Numbered from the stretch's first letter, positions 32,196-41,523 are shown. The stretch is DNA of 64,000 nucleotides from Bacillus pumilus (GCF_900186955.1 NZ_LT906438.1:3162001-3226000), one strand, 5' to 3'. Numbers and translations: made by a program. Notes: a model not told the origin generated them from the sequence alone.

Positions 32196-33611
32196 TTATG
32201 TTTTTGGGATTCCTTCCTCTTCGGCGAAACGCTTTGCCTCTTCCTTCGGTTTGATTTTGAGATAATAAATGATGTAGCAGGCAGCCATGAACGGGATTCC
32301 GCAATAAAGACCGATCCGCTGATCCTCGATAAAAAATAAGCTAATGAGCACGATGCCAAATGCGATGAAGCCTGCTAGTGGGACAAATGGATAGAGCGGT
32401 GTACGGAAGACGAGATCCTTTACATCTCCCCCGTCTTTTATGAATTGTTTTCTAAAGAAATATTGAGACAAACAAATGGACATCCACACCACAACAAGAA
32501 CCATTCCAGAAATCGAAATAAGCCACACATACACCGTTTTTGGTGCCACAATACTTGTGAGCAGAGATAGAGCGGATACACCCATTGTCACCAATAATGC
32601 ATTGATCGGGATTTTACGCTTGGACAGCTTTTTCGTAAAGGCAGGTCCTTTCCCGTCCTTTGAAAGCGACCAGAGCATACGTGATGATGCATATAATCCA
32701 GAGTTTGCTACAGACAAGACAGCTGTGATGATAATAAAATTCATGATATCTGCAGCATATGGGATGCCGACCTTGTCCAGCACGACCACAAACGGACTGT
32801 CGACAGCGCCTGCTGTCTGCCATGGAAGAAGTGCCGCTAGAACCGCAATTGATAAAACGAAAAAGACCATCGTTCTCCAAATAATATTCCGTATTGATCG
32901 AGGCAATGTTTTTTCAGGGCTTTCACTCTCACCTGCTGCGATCCCTACAAGTTCTGTTCCTTGGAAGGAGAAATTGACCGTGACCATGGTTAATAAAATA
33001 GCAAAAACACCATTAGGAAATAGTCCGCCATGATCCGTCAAATGACGAAATAAAGGGGCTGGTTCTCCGCCTTTTAAATGAATCATTCCGAAAATTGCGC
33101 CAATTCCGATGATAATAAACAATAGGATGGCCGCAACCTTGATGGCTGAAAACCAAAACTCCGTTTCAGCGAAGCTGCGAGCAGAGATGGCATTCACGGC
33201 AAATAATATCACGCTAAATGCTAGACACCAGAGCCAAACCGGAATATCTGGAAACCACCTTTGGAGCAATATGCCTGCTGATGTAAACTCCAGACCAATC
33301 GTACACGCCCAGCTAAACCAATACAGCCAGCCGATCATAAAGCCTGTGGACGGGCCTATATATTTGGTTGCATATTCCTGAAAGGAACCGGCTGTTGGCA
33401 TCGCCACTGCTAATTCTCCAAGACAGAGCATGACCAAATACATTAAAAATCCGCCAATGATAAACGATAGAATGGCTCCCCCCGGTCCTGCCTGATGGAT
33501 AATCAACCCTGACCCAAGGAAAAGCCCTGTACCGATGACGCCGCCTAAGGCAATCATAAAGAGATGTCTGCTTTTCATGGAACGCTCTAGTTCATTATGC
33601 TGTTCTTGCAT
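32196..33611 (-). CDS. rocE: Arginine/ornithine-type amino acid permease (RocE-like)
   Basis: A 471-residue member of the APC amino-acid permease family with about twelve membrane segments; the N-terminal MKSRHLFMIALGGVIGTGLFLGSG and FQGTELVGIAAGESESPEKTLPRSI are family marks, and overall it reads closest to RocE. It is downstream of rocD on the same strand, as in the B. subtilis rocDEF operon, so arginine or ornithine uptake is the likely job. The start is probably ATG 33611 after GGGGAAG. A hairpin lies in the 106-bp gap to rocD. No rocF (arginase) follows. Confidence 0.85.
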   Translation of the reverse strand: MQEQHNELERSMKSRHLFMIALGGVIGTGLFLGSGLIIHQAGPGGAILSFIIGGFLMYLVMLCLGELAVAMPTAGSFQEYATKYIGPSTGFMIGWLYWFSWACTIGLEFTSAGILLQRWFPDIPVWLWCLAFSVILFAVNAISARSFAETEFWFSAIKVAAILLFIIIGIGAIFGMIHLKGGEPAPLFRHLTDHGGLFPNGVFAILLTMVTVNFSFQGTELVGIAAGESESPEKTLPRSIRNIIWRTMVFFVLSIAVLAALLPWQTAGAVDSPFVVVLDKVGIPYAADIMNFIIITAVLSVANSGLYASSRMLWSLSKDGKGPAFTKKLSKRKIPINALLVTMGVSALSLLTSIVAPKTVYVWLISISGMVLVVVWMSICLSQYFFRKQFIKDGGDVKDLVFRTPLYPFVPLAGFIAFGIVLISLFFIEDQRIGLYCGIPFMAACYIIYYLKIKPKEEAKRFAEEEGIPKT

Positions 33612-33681
33612 CAAATCCACTTCCCCACTTTCCCTCTTCTATTCAGCATCCTTTGACAAAATTCGCTGTTCGTTGAAAAAG

Positions 33682-33712
33682 AAAGGGAGAAAGTGAAGCT
33701 TCCTCCCCCTTT
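33682..33712 (-). terminator. Hairpin between rocD and rocE
   Basis: On the minus strand AAAGGGGGAGGAAG / CTTCACTTTCTCCCTTT forms an imperfect stem followed by CTTTTT. It may reduce rocE relative to rocD. Confidence 0.55.
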
Positions 33713-33717
33713 GCCAT

Positions 33718-34917
33718 TTAAGCTTGAAACAGTGATTCAATATGACCAATCGCCCAGTCTAAATCTGCTTTTGAAATGGTCAGTGGTGGTGCAAAACGGA
33801 TGACTGTTTCATGGGTTTCCTTACATAACAAACCTGCTTGCTTCAGCTTTTCACAATAAGGTCTAGCTGCCTCTGTCAGCTCCATGCCTATAAATAGTCC
33901 GCGGCCGCGCACTTCTTTAATCACAGGACTTTGAATGCGTGCCAATTTGTCTTTGAAGTATTCACCAAGCTCCATAGAGCGTGCTGCAAGCTTTTCGTCG
34001 ATTAAAACATCCAGTGCAGCAAGCGACACTGCACACGCAAGAGGATTTCCTCCGAAGGTAGACCCATGAGAACCAGGGTTAAACACGCCTAAAATATCGC
34101 GGTTTGCTACAACACACGAGATTGGGAATACTCCGCCGCCTAAAGCTTTCCCAAGAATCAGCATATCTGGCTCAATGTCTTCCCAATCACACGCAAACAT
34201 CTTACCTGTTCGTGCTAACCCCACTTGAATCTCATCCGCAATGAACAGCACATTTTCTTGCTCACAAAGCGTTTTGGCTTCTTTCAAGAAGCCTTCTGGC
34301 GGCATGACAATCCCCGCTTCTCCTTGAATCGGCTCAATGAGGAAAGCCGCTGTCTGTGGTGTGATCGCTTCACGTAACGCTTCAATATCTCCGTAAGGAA
34401 TTAGCTTAATTCCAGGAAGCATTGGGCCGAAACCTCTTTGGTATTCTGCTTCTGAGGAAAGAGATACAGCCGTCATCGTTCTCCCATGGAAATTGCCAAC
34501 ACACGCAATGATTTCTGCACGATTCTCTTCGATTCCTTTCACATCATAGCCCCAGCGTCTCGCTGCTTTTACAGCGGTTTCTACAGCCTCAGCACCTGTA
34601 TTCATTGGCAGTGCCATGTCTTTATTCGTCAGTTTGCAAATTTTTTCATACCAAGGACCAAGCTGATCATTATGAAAGGCTCTCGAGGTGAGCGTCACGC
34701 GGTCTGCCTGTTTTTTGAGCGCTTCAATAATGCGGGGATGGCGATGTCCTTGGTTCACTGCGGAATACGCACTCAGCATATCCATATATCGATTGCCTTC
34801 AGGGTCTGTCACCCACACTCCCTCAGCCTCAGAAATGACAATTGGCAGCGGATGATAGTTTGCCGCTCCATATTGCTCTGTTTGTTGAATCAATTCATTT
34901 GTCTGTGTCGTCATCAT
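33718..34917 (-). CDS. rocD: Ornithine aminotransferase
   Basis: A 399-residue PLP enzyme of the class III aminotransferases that converts ornithine plus 2-oxoglutarate to glutamate semialdehyde plus glutamate in arginine breakdown. Marks: [45 protein letters not shown] and the PLP lysine in [20 protein letters not shown] precedes ATG 34917 (a second ATG follows). A SigL -24/-12 promoter and RocR-type palindromes lie upstream, with rocR divergent. Confidence 0.97.
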   Translation of the reverse strand: MMTTQTNELIQQTEQYGAANYHPLPIVISEAEGVWVTDPEGNRYMDMLSAYSAVNQGHRHPRIIEALKKQADRVTLTSRAFHNDQLGPWYEKICKLTNKDMALPMNTGAEAVETAVKAARRWGYDVKGIEENRAEIIACVGNFHGRTMTAVSLSSEAEYQRGFGPMLPGIKLIPYGDIEALREAITPQTAAFLIEPIQGEAGIVMPPEGFLKEAKTLCEQENVLFIADEIQVGLARTGKMFACDWEDIEPDMLILGKALGGGVFPISCVVANRDILGVFNPGSHGSTFGGNPLACAVSLAALDVLIDEKLAARSMELGEYFKDKLARIQSPVIKEVRGRGLFIGMELTEAARPYCEKLKQAGLLCKETHETVIRFAPPLTISKADLDWAIGHIESLFQA

Positions 34918-34975
34918 CTATTCCTCCTTCTGTAAGGTAGCTTCTTTCAATTGGGTTCATCTTCATCCATATGTT

Positions 34976-34993
34976 ATGCAAGGATCGTGCCAA
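34976..34993 (-). promoter_or_regulatory. SigL (sigma-54) -24/-12 promoter of rocD
   Basis: On the minus strand TTGGCAC-N5-TTGCAT, a near-perfect sigma-54 promoter, about 60 bp before the rocD start. The sigma factor itself is encoded at 37507-38805. Confidence 0.92.
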
Positions 34994-35032
34994 CTTTCTG
35001 ACCGCTTGATCATGGGGTCTACTTCATTAATT

Positions 35033-35090
35033 ACGCAAAGTTTCTTTGCATACGCCAAATTTTTTAGAGGAAACCGCAAAATTTTTCATG
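35033..35090. promoter_or_regulatory. Candidate RocR upstream activating sequences
   Basis: Two palindromic AT-rich boxes: GCAAAG-TTT-CTTTGC at about 35035-35049, and CCGCAAAATTTTTCATG (35074-35090), an imperfect dyad of the same GCAAA type. They lie between divergent rocD and rocR, at the distance expected of sigma-54 enhancers. Confidence 0.6.
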
Positions 35091-35122
35091 TAAAATAGAG
35101 GTAACGTCAGGAGGTGGCGCAA

Positions 35123-36571
35123 TTGAAAAAAGATCTGCATGCCGCAAAGCTTGAAAATGAGATTGATTTATATAAACAAATGCTCGATTTAATTGATGTC
35201 GGGGTTCATGCTATTGATGAGAATGGACATACGGTTGTTTATAATAAAAAAATGATGGAGATCGAGTCTTTAAAACGCTCAGATGTTCTCCATAAAAATG
35301 TACTCGATTTCTTCGCCTTTCAAGATGAGATGCACAGTACACTTGTCCAAGCGCTGCGTACCGGGAAACAAACCGTACATGCCAAGCAGACGTATCATAA
35401 TTACAACGGAAAAGAAATCACAACGATTAACCATACATACCCACTCGTTCGAGATGGTCTCATTCAAGGGGCAGTTGAAATTTCGAATGATGTTGATGTG
35501 ACCAAGCTGGAACGGCTGATTCATCACAATATGAAGAAAAAAGGAAGCACCCGCTTTACCTTCGATTCTATTATTGGACAAAGCCCTACCTTTTTAGAGG
35601 TGATTGAGCATGCGAAACGAGCGACACGCACCTCTTCCTATGTGCTCATTGTTGGCGAAACTGGGACTGGGAAAGAGCTGTTTGCTCAAAGCATTCATAA
35701 CGGCAGCAGCCGGTCATCTGGACCTTTTATTACTCAAAATTGTGCGGCACTGCCTGATAATTTGATTGAAAGCCTGCTCTTTGGTACACAAAAAGGGGCT
35801 TTTACGGGAGCAGCTGATCAGCCTGGCTTATTTGAGCAGGCGCAAGGAGGAACCTTGCTTTTAGATGAGATCAACTCACTAAATCCTCATCTTCAAGCAA
35901 AACTACTGCGCGTCTTACAGGAGAAACGTGTGAGAAGGCTAGGAAGCACAAAGGAAATTGCTGTTGATGTAAGAGTGATTGCCAATATGAATGAGGACCC
36001 TGTGGATGCAATCGCAGGTGGACGCATGCGCAAGGATTTATTTTATCGTCTCGGTATTGTCACCTTATTTATTCCGCCGCTTTCTGAACGAAAAGAGGAC
36101 ATTCCTACGTTTGTGAATCATTTTATTCAAAAATATAATGAGCTGTTTCAAATGAAGGTGAAGACGGCTGATGAAGAGGTACTTGCCCTTTTTAAGGCGT
36201 ATCATTGGCCAGGCAATGTAAGAGAACTGGAGCATGTGATTGAGGCGGGGATGAATATGATGATGGATGAAGACGACTTAAGCATGCATCACCTTCCCTA
36301 TCATTTTAGATTTAAGCACGGGGAAGTCCGTCCTAAGGCGCAATTGCAAACAAATTCTTTGCAGCAAACCGCTGCTGCTGACACCTTTGTGTATACAAGC
36401 CCAGAACAGACGACTGATTTCCAAACCCAAATGGAACGATTCGAAAAACAATACATCGTCCATTACTTAGAAAAAATGGACGATAATATTTCACAGACTG
36501 CAAAGTTATTGGGCATGAGCAGGCAAAGTCTGCAATATCGAATGAAAAAGCTACATATTTCTCGTCAATAA
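35123..36571 (+). CDS. rocR: Sigma-54-dependent activator RocR
   Basis: A 482-residue NtrC/NifA-type activator. N-terminal PAS-like sensor (20-130, IDVGVHAIDENGHTVVYN), central AAA+ domain with Walker A GETGTGKE near 185, GAFTGA loop (GAFTGAADQPG) that contacts sigma-54, Walker B GGTLLLDE, and a Fis-type HTH at the end (NISQTAKLLGMSRQSLQYRMKKL). In B. subtilis it responds to ornithine or citrulline. The start is TTG 35123, eight bases after AGGAGG; a GTG at 35114 overlaps that site. Confidence 0.95.
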   Translation: MKKDLHAAKLENEIDLYKQMLDLIDVGVHAIDENGHTVVYNKKMMEIESLKRSDVLHKNVLDFFAFQDEMHSTLVQALRTGKQTVHAKQTYHNYNGKEITTINHTYPLVRDGLIQGAVEISNDVDVTKLERLIHHNMKKKGSTRFTFDSIIGQSPTFLEVIEHAKRATRTSSYVLIVGETGTGKELFAQSIHNGSSRSSGPFITQNCAALPDNLIESLLFGTQKGAFTGAADQPGLFEQAQGGTLLLDEINSLNPHLQAKLLRVLQEKRVRRLGSTKEIAVDVRVIANMNEDPVDAIAGGRMRKDLFYRLGIVTLFIPPLSERKEDIPTFVNHFIQKYNELFQMKVKTADEEVLALFKAYHWPGNVRELEHVIEAGMNMMMDEDDLSMHHLPYHFRFKHGEVRPKAQLQTNSLQQTAAADTFVYTSPEQTTDFQTQMERFEKQYIVHYLEKMDDNISQTAKLLGMSRQSLQYRMKKLHISRQ

Positions 36572-36573
36572 TA

Positions 36574-36599
36574 GAGCTGTGCCATCATTCGGCACAGCT
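36574..36599. terminator. Bidirectional terminator between rocR and lutR
   Basis: AGCTGTGCC / GGCACAGCT perfect 9-bp stem with a 7-nt loop, right after rocR and touching the lutR stop codon. Confidence 0.75.
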
Positions 36600-37336
36600 T
36601 ATTGTGTATCTGACTGTTCTGCTGGTTTTTGCAGCACATCACCGAGCAGATTTTCTACATTTTTCAAATGCGTAAGCATCGCTTTCTCTGCTTCTTCTGG
36701 CTGCCTTGCAACGATGGCTTTGTAAATTTGTTCATGTTCTTCGTAAAGCTTCCGAATGGAGGCTTTCGTTGAGAATAACACGACTTTTCTCGTTTCCCGC
36801 ATCGTTTCTACTAACAAGGATGAGACTTGATTCATTAACACCTTTAATACATCATTCTTCGAGGCTTTGGCTAAGGCGAGATGAAAGGTAAGATCTGCCT
36901 CTTCACCAATTTCTTCATGGGCTTCTGCCAGCTTCATTTGTTCAAGTGCATCACGCAGCTGATGTAGGTCATCGTCCGTCCGAAGCAGCGCCGCCTTTTT
37001 GACAGCACCTGTTTCAATAATGGTTCTCACTTCAAGGAGCTGCCTGACATCATGCTGCTTCATTAAAAATGCAGGAGATAAAGAAAATGCGAGCTGTTCA
37101 GGATCGAACTGCTTCACATATGTGCCTTCCCCTTGTTTCATCTCTATTAATCCGATCGCTTTGAGAGCAGACAGCGCCTCTCTCACAGCGGAACGGCTGA
37201 CTTGAAAGCTTTCTGAGAGCGATTGAACCGAATCTAATTTTTCTCCCGGAAGAAGCTCACCAGTGCGAATCGATTCGATTAATGCATCCGCAATTTCTTC
37301 ATATATTTTTTTGGTTTTGATTTGTTTATATTTCAA
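36599..37336 (-). CDS. lutR: GntR/FadR-family regulator LutR
   Basis: A 245-residue repressor: winged HTH at 10-75 (IYEEIADALIESIRTGELLPGEKLDSVQSLSESFQVSRSAVREALSAL in part) and an FCD ligand domain with metal-binding-type His/Asp residues (DLTFHLALAKAS). It matches B. subtilis LutR, which represses the lactate-use genes lutABC and affects biofilm and sporulation genes. In B. subtilis the lactate permease gene lutP lies next to it before sigL; here sigL follows directly. Confidence 0.9.
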   Translation of the reverse strand: MKYKQIKTKKIYEEIADALIESIRTGELLPGEKLDSVQSLSESFQVSRSAVREALSALKAIGLIEMKQGEGTYVKQFDPEQLAFSLSPAFLMKQHDVRQLLEVRTIIETGAVKKAALLRTDDDLHQLRDALEQMKLAEAHEEIGEEADLTFHLALAKASKNDVLKVLMNQVSSLLVETMRETRKVVLFSTKASIRKLYEEHEQIYKAIVARQPEEAEKAMLTHLKNVENLLGDVLQKPAEQSDTQ

Positions 37337-37468
37337 TTGGTCTCACCTCATCACTGTTGTCTACCCTTTTCGGCTCATGCCCTATCTTATACTTTACCCC
37401 AAAATTTCCGTTCACACGTCTCCCCGATTTAATTTTCAAAAAATCTTCTGTATGCCTCGCTTTCAACT

Positions 37469-37503
37469 AAAAAAGCACCTGCCATGTTTCTGGCAAGTAC
37501 TTC
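37469..37503 (-). terminator. Terminator of sigL
   Basis: On the minus strand GTACTTGCCA-GAAACA-TGGCAGGTGC followed by six Ts, just after the sigL stop codon. Confidence 0.85.
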
Positions 37504-37506
37504 TTT

Positions 37507-38805
37507 TTAATCATAGCGCTTCCGCAGTGTAGATGATGGAAGATTCATTTGTTCACGATATTTCGCAATGGTTCTGCGCGACACTCGGATGCCAAAGGTT
37601 TGCTGTAGCTGCGTCATCATTTGCTGATCTGAATACGGTTTTTTCTTATTTTCCGTTTGGATCAGCTCTGCGATGTACGTCTTGACTGTGTAGCTGGACG
37701 CCTCTTCCAGCGAGGGTCCTTCTAGCTTTGCTTGGAAAAATTGCTTCATTTCCATGAGGCCATAAGGGGTTTGCACCATTTTCCCTTTCACCGTTCGACT
37801 GACTGTTGACTCATGCACTTGCAATATATCTGCGATCCGCTTCATCGTAAGCGGTTTCATTTTATGTTTCCCTGTAAGGAAAAAATCTGTCTGGTGTAAG
37901 ATAATCTCACGAACGACATGGGTCATCGTTTGTTTTCTTTGCTTCAGCGCTTGGACAAGCCAATTGTACTGCTGCTCTTTTTCCTTTAGATACACATATG
38001 CTTCATGCCGCTTTCGGTCTTGAATCATGGCGAAGTATCCTTCATTCATTTCAACGTCTGGGAAAGCGCGCTGATTCAGCTCAAATGTGATGTGGTCCTG
38101 CACGACAGTAATCGTCACATCCGGCTCTATATACACATGGTCTTCTTCGTATGAGAAATGGATGCCGGGTCTTGGTTCAAGCTGCGACACCTCATCTTGT
38201 ACCGCTTGAAGTGTTTTCATGGAAATGCCTGTTTTCGCCGCGATTTCCTTCCAAGCCTTTCTTGCAAAGAGAAAAAAGTGCTCATCAATGATCAGCTCGG
38301 CTTCATACCAGCGCTCCTTTTTTCTTCTCAGCTGAAGCAGGATGCATTCTTGTAAAGATCTTGCGCCAATACCGGCAGGCTCTAGCGATTGAAGCTGATG
38401 AAGGACGGCTTCTACTTCTTCAGCTGACACCTTTAAGACAGCTGCCATCTCGTCAACCGGTTCATTTAAATAGCCGTTGGAATCAATGGACTCGATCATA
38501 AAATGAAAGATCCTTTGATTCTTTTCACTTAGATTTAAATCAAGGGCTTGCTTCTTTAAATACATTTGCAGGCTTTCTTTTTGATGCGTTCGATACGGCT
38601 CTGTCATTCGATCTTGAGATTTTTTATGATAAACTGGTTGATAGCTGTCCGTGTCTTTCCGCTCAATCAGAGGGTTCTCAAGCGCTAACTGGTCAAGATA
38701 CTCGCCAAGCTCAGTGCTATTCAGCTGGAGCAATGTAATGGCCTGCCTGAGTTCTGGTGTGAGCACCTGCTTTAATACCTGTTCTTGTTGCAGATTAAGG
38801 CTCAT
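37507..38805 (-). CDS. sigL: RNA polymerase sigma-54 factor SigL
   Basis: A 432-residue sigma-54. Region I is the Gln/Leu-rich N-terminus (LQQEQVLKQVLTPELRQAITLLQL) that binds activators; the core-binding domain fills the middle; the RpoN box near the end, reading SRRTIAKYREQMNLPSS, recognises the -24 element. It is needed for roc, lev, acetoin and cold-response genes. Here it lies 1.3 kb from rocR and a sigma-54 promoter. A hydrophobic or acidic region II is short, as in Firmicutes. Confidence 0.97.
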   Translation of the reverse strand: MSLNLQQEQVLKQVLTPELRQAITLLQLNSTELGEYLDQLALENPLIERKDTDSYQPVYHKKSQDRMTEPYRTHQKESLQMYLKKQALDLNLSEKNQRIFHFMIESIDSNGYLNEPVDEMAAVLKVSAEEVEAVLHQLQSLEPAGIGARSLQECILLQLRRKKERWYEAELIIDEHFFLFARKAWKEIAAKTGISMKTLQAVQDEVSQLEPRPGIHFSYEEDHVYIEPDVTITVVQDHITFELNQRAFPDVEMNEGYFAMIQDRKRHEAYVYLKEKEQQYNWLVQALKQRKQTMTHVVREIILHQTDFFLTGKHKMKPLTMKRIADILQVHESTVSRTVKGKMVQTPYGLMEMKQFFQAKLEGPSLEEASSYTVKTYIAELIQTENKKKPYSDQQMMTQLQQTFGIRVSRRTIAKYREQMNLPSSTLRKRYD

Positions 38806-38875
38806 TGTCTCCCCTCCCTCTCATCATTTTACATGAAGATTGACGGACCGTATATACGAAATAGGAGTGATTCCC

Positions 38876-39091
38876 ATGTCTGAACTTTTTTCCGTTCCAT
38901 ACTTTGTTGACAACTTGAAACAACACATCGCCATGAATCAAAATGAAGACAAGATTCATGCCATGAATGCCTATTACCGCTCAGTGGTGTCAACGCTTGT
39001 ACAAGATCAGCTGACCAAAAATGCTGTGGTTTTGAAGCGAATTCAGCACCTTGATGAGGCGTATCAAAAGGTGAAAAAAGAAAGCGAATGA
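38876..39091 (+). CDS. yvfG: Conserved small protein YvfG
   Basis: A 71-residue helical protein starting MSELFSVPYFVDNLKQHI, almost the same as B. subtilis YvfG (about 72 residues). AGGAGTGATTCCC precedes ATG 38876; 12 codons further upstream are in frame but unsupported. Function unknown. It is divergent from sigL with a 70-bp gap, as in B. subtilis. Confidence 0.9.
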   Translation: MSELFSVPYFVDNLKQHIAMNQNEDKIHAMNAYYRSVVSTLVQDQLTKNAVVLKRIQHLDEAYQKVKKESE

Positions 39092-39101
39092 ACGAAAAAG
39101 A

Positions 39102-39135
39102 ACACCCTTTGTCACGATGGCAAAGGGTGTTTTTC
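39102..39135. terminator. Bidirectional terminator between yvfG and the MATE gene
   Basis: ACACCCTTTG / CAAAGGGTGT 10-bp stem followed by TTTTTC on the plus strand and TTCTTTTTC on the minus strand; it overlaps the end of the MATE gene. Confidence 0.85.
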
Positions 39136-40437
39136 ATTTGCAAAAAGCTTCCGATCCAGCCTTGATTTGTACATCATCAAAAAGCCAGAACGTCCTACAG
39201 TATAGATGATAAAAGCAAACCATAATCCGTGATTGTGCCAAATAGGCGTAACTGCTGCTTGAACAACGATAAACAAGATCATCGCAAACAGCATCGAATT
39301 TCTGACAGGGGCAATTTCTGTCGCACCTGTAAATACACCGTATATGACCAAACCGAAACAAGCGGCAAACGGATAAAGAACGAGCCAGTCTGCATAGCCT
39401 AATGTCACATCTAGAAGACGAGGAAGATTTGTAAACAAGCCCAAGATCGGCTCTTTTAAGAGGAAATAAACCGACGCAATGACGCATGCCATGACAAGTG
39501 CCCACTGCCTTGAAAGGGTTAAGGTTCTCTCATAAAGGATGCGGTCATTTGCACCAACTGATCTGCCCACAAGGATGCTGGATGCATTGGCAAAACCATC
39601 GAACAAATAAGCCATGATGTAGTGAATTTGAAATAAGATGGCATTGGCCGCAAGCATTTCTGTTCCAAAAGAAGCACCTTTTGCTGTAAACATGTTAATC
39701 ACGACAAGGAGACAAATCGTCCGAATAAACAAATCTTTATTCACATGAAACATTTTCTGCACTGCCTGTGTATCCATGATTTTCTTAATAGACGGCATCT
39801 GGAACCCGTTTTTTGAATGCTTCATGATGATCCATGCGCCTAATACAAAGGCGGTTAATTCAGATATCAATGTCGCGGCCGCCACCCCTTTGACTGCAAA
39901 CGAAAACACATGAACAAGCAGGAGGGCAAGGACCATATTCATGACATTGATCAAGATTTGTAAAGAGAGGGCTTCTTTCATTTTTGCCATCCCCATCAGC
40001 CAGCCTAATATCACATAATTCATCAAGGTAAACGGCGCACCCCAAATCCGAATATGAAAATAATCTGCTGCAAACTGCCGGACATCCGCAGCGGGAGAGA
40101 TCACTAGAAAAGCAGATTGAATAATGGGCCATTGCAGGGCAATAAAACAAAGGCCGACAATGATAGCGATTAAAAAGGGTCTTAGAAAAGCAAGTACACC
40201 CTGCTCTTCACTTTGCGCCCCGTTTGCTTGAGCGGCAAAAGCAGATGTACTCACCCGCAAAAAACCAAAGAGCCAATAGAGTGTACTGAAAATGAGACTG
40301 CCAACTGCGACGCCTCCAATATACGCGGGATTGGCAAGCTGACCGACAACAGCTGTATCAACAGCTCCAAGTAATGGAGTGGTCATCGTTGAGATGGTTA
40401 AAGGAATGGCTAAAGCTAAATACGCTCGATGGTTCAC
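39112..40437 (-). CDS. MATE-family efflux transporter (DinF group)
   Basis: A 441-residue membrane protein with about twelve hydrophobic segments in two related halves; N-terminal LALAIPLTISTMTTPLLGAVDTAVVGQL and the second-half LAANAILFQIHYIMAYLFDGFANASSILVG are MATE/DinF marks. Such proteins expel drugs or metabolites against a cation gradient; the substrate here is unknown. The start is GTG 40437 after AGGTGGCATC. It follows a Fur-boxed ABC import operon on the same strand but is separated from it by a hairpin-flanked repeat element. Confidence 0.88.
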   Translation of the reverse strand: MNHRAYLALAIPLTISTMTTPLLGAVDTAVVGQLANPAYIGGVAVGSLIFSTLYWLFGFLRVSTSAFAAQANGAQSEEQGVLAFLRPFLIAIIVGLCFIALQWPIIQSAFLVISPAADVRQFAADYFHIRIWGAPFTLMNYVILGWLMGMAKMKEALSLQILINVMNMVLALLLVHVFSFAVKGVAAATLISELTAFVLGAWIIMKHSKNGFQMPSIKKIMDTQAVQKMFHVNKDLFIRTICLLVVINMFTAKGASFGTEMLAANAILFQIHYIMAYLFDGFANASSILVGRSVGANDRILYERTLTLSRQWALVMACVIASVYFLLKEPILGLFTNLPRLLDVTLGYADWLVLYPFAACFGLVIYGVFTGATEIAPVRNSMLFAMILFIVVQAAVTPIWHNHGLWFAFIIYTVGRSGFLMMYKSRLDRKLFANEKHPLPS

Positions 40438-40464
40438 GATGCCACCTGCCTTTCATGAAAAATA

Positions 40465-40677
40465 GCCTCTTCTAAAAGAGGCTTAGATTGTTGACAAAGT
40501 GCTAAAATGATTTTTATTTTAGCACTTTGTCTTCTTTTCAGCGTGATAGAAAACCTTTGAAGTCTAGGAAGGGCAGCTACTTTTGCGGAGCGAATTGAAC
40601 ATTCGTGAGCACCAGCGCGCAGACCTGACAACGAATGCGAGGGTTTGTCTACACGCTGAGCCTCTTCTAAAAGAGGC
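40465..40677 (-). repeat. Hairpin-flanked structured intergenic repeat element
   Basis: A 120-nt core (40539-40658) is bounded by 7-bp terminal inverted repeats CAGCGTG / CACGCTG and a second inner pairing (AAAACCTTT with GAGGGTTT). The whole is flanked by two identical 18-bp palindromes GCCTCTTCTAAAAGAGGC (40465-40482 and 40660-40677). Between the left palindrome and the core is a perfect 15-bp stem hairpin, GACAAAGTGCTAAAA (40493-40507) with its complement at 40517-40531. No reading frame fits. It resembles repeated intergenic elements known from Bacillus genomes, from memory; copy number could not be checked. Confidence 0.65.
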
Positions 40678-40694
40678 ATTGATGTAATGAAGAT

Positions 40695-41522
40695 TTATCG
40701 AACCGGTCTGCCAATTGTTCGGGACAAAGGATGGTCTACGAGCATTGCATCTCTCATCTTTTGCACCGCTTTCTCTTCTGATGAAAAGAAATCATCCTTT
40801 GATCGAAATTGAGCAACAAGTTCACCTTGATCTAATATCGCCAATTGATCACTTAAGTGATAGGCTGCCGTCATATCATGTGTAATAAATAAGTAAGCGA
40901 CACCTAGTTCCTTCTTTAATTCTACTAATAAATCTAAAATGACACCCTGTGTGACCATGTCTAAGCTGCTGACGGATTCATCCAGTACGACGAGCTTTGG
41001 CTGCAGTAATAAGGCTCTTGCAATGTTGATTCTTTGCAGCTGACCGCCGCTGAATTGGTGCGGATATTTAGATAAGTCCTTTTCACTGAGCCCGACTCTT
41101 TCCAGCCAATGGATCAGCACGCTTTTGCGTTCTTTTCGGCTCATGGTTTCATAGTTTTCAAGCGGCTCGGATAAAATTTGTTCGACTGTCCACCTTGGAT
41201 TTACCGCCGAGTACGAATCCTGAAACACCGCTTGCACATGCCGGCGATAATGTTTGCGTGTTCTTTGATCTGCACAATATATATCCTGCCCTTCAAAAAG
41301 AACCTGACCGGCTTTTGGCTTCTCTAGACCAAGTATGATACGACCTAGCGTGCTTTTCCCTGCGCCGCTTTGCCCCAGTAATCCGACGCACGTGCCTTCT
41401 TCAATGATTAAATTGACGCCGTTTAAGACTTGGTCTGCGCCTTTTTTTCTCATCAGAAACGACCGGCTGTTGTATGAATGACTAACTGCTTTCACTTCTA
41501 ATAAATGCAAGGGCCTTCTCAC
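40695..41522 (-). CDS. ABC importer ATPase, NikE/OppF/CntF type
   Basis: A 275-residue ATPase of the nickel/oligopeptide importer family: Walker A GQSGAGKST near 55, signature FSGGQLQRINIARAL, Walker B LVVLDESVSSLD and switch His in FITHD. The C-terminal basic tail is family-typical. It is the fifth and last gene of a binding protein-permease-permease-ATPase-ATPase operon and abuts the upstream ATPase gene. The substrate is inferred from the Fur box before the operon. Confidence 0.9.
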   Translation of the reverse strand: MRRPLHLLEVKAVSHSYNSRSFLMRKKGADQVLNGVNLIIEEGTCVGLLGQSGAGKSTLGRIILGLEKPKAGQVLFEGQDIYCADQRTRKHYRRHVQAVFQDSYSAVNPRWTVEQILSEPLENYETMSRKERKSVLIHWLERVGLSEKDLSKYPHQFSGGQLQRINIARALLLQPKLVVLDESVSSLDMVTQGVILDLLVELKKELGVAYLFITHDMTAAYHLSDQLAILDQGELVAQFRSKDDFFSSEEKAVQKMRDAMLVDHPLSRTIGRPVR

Positions 41523-41523
41523 C

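Noticed and set aside
40465-40677. CRISPR array from the duplicated 18-bp palindromes
   Set aside because: There are only two copies, 195 bp apart, around a structured core; no regular spacing and no cas gene.
40434-40679. Small minus-strand frame covering the intergenic repeat
   Set aside because: It runs through the palindromes and hairpins, has no ribosome site and no plausible protein character.
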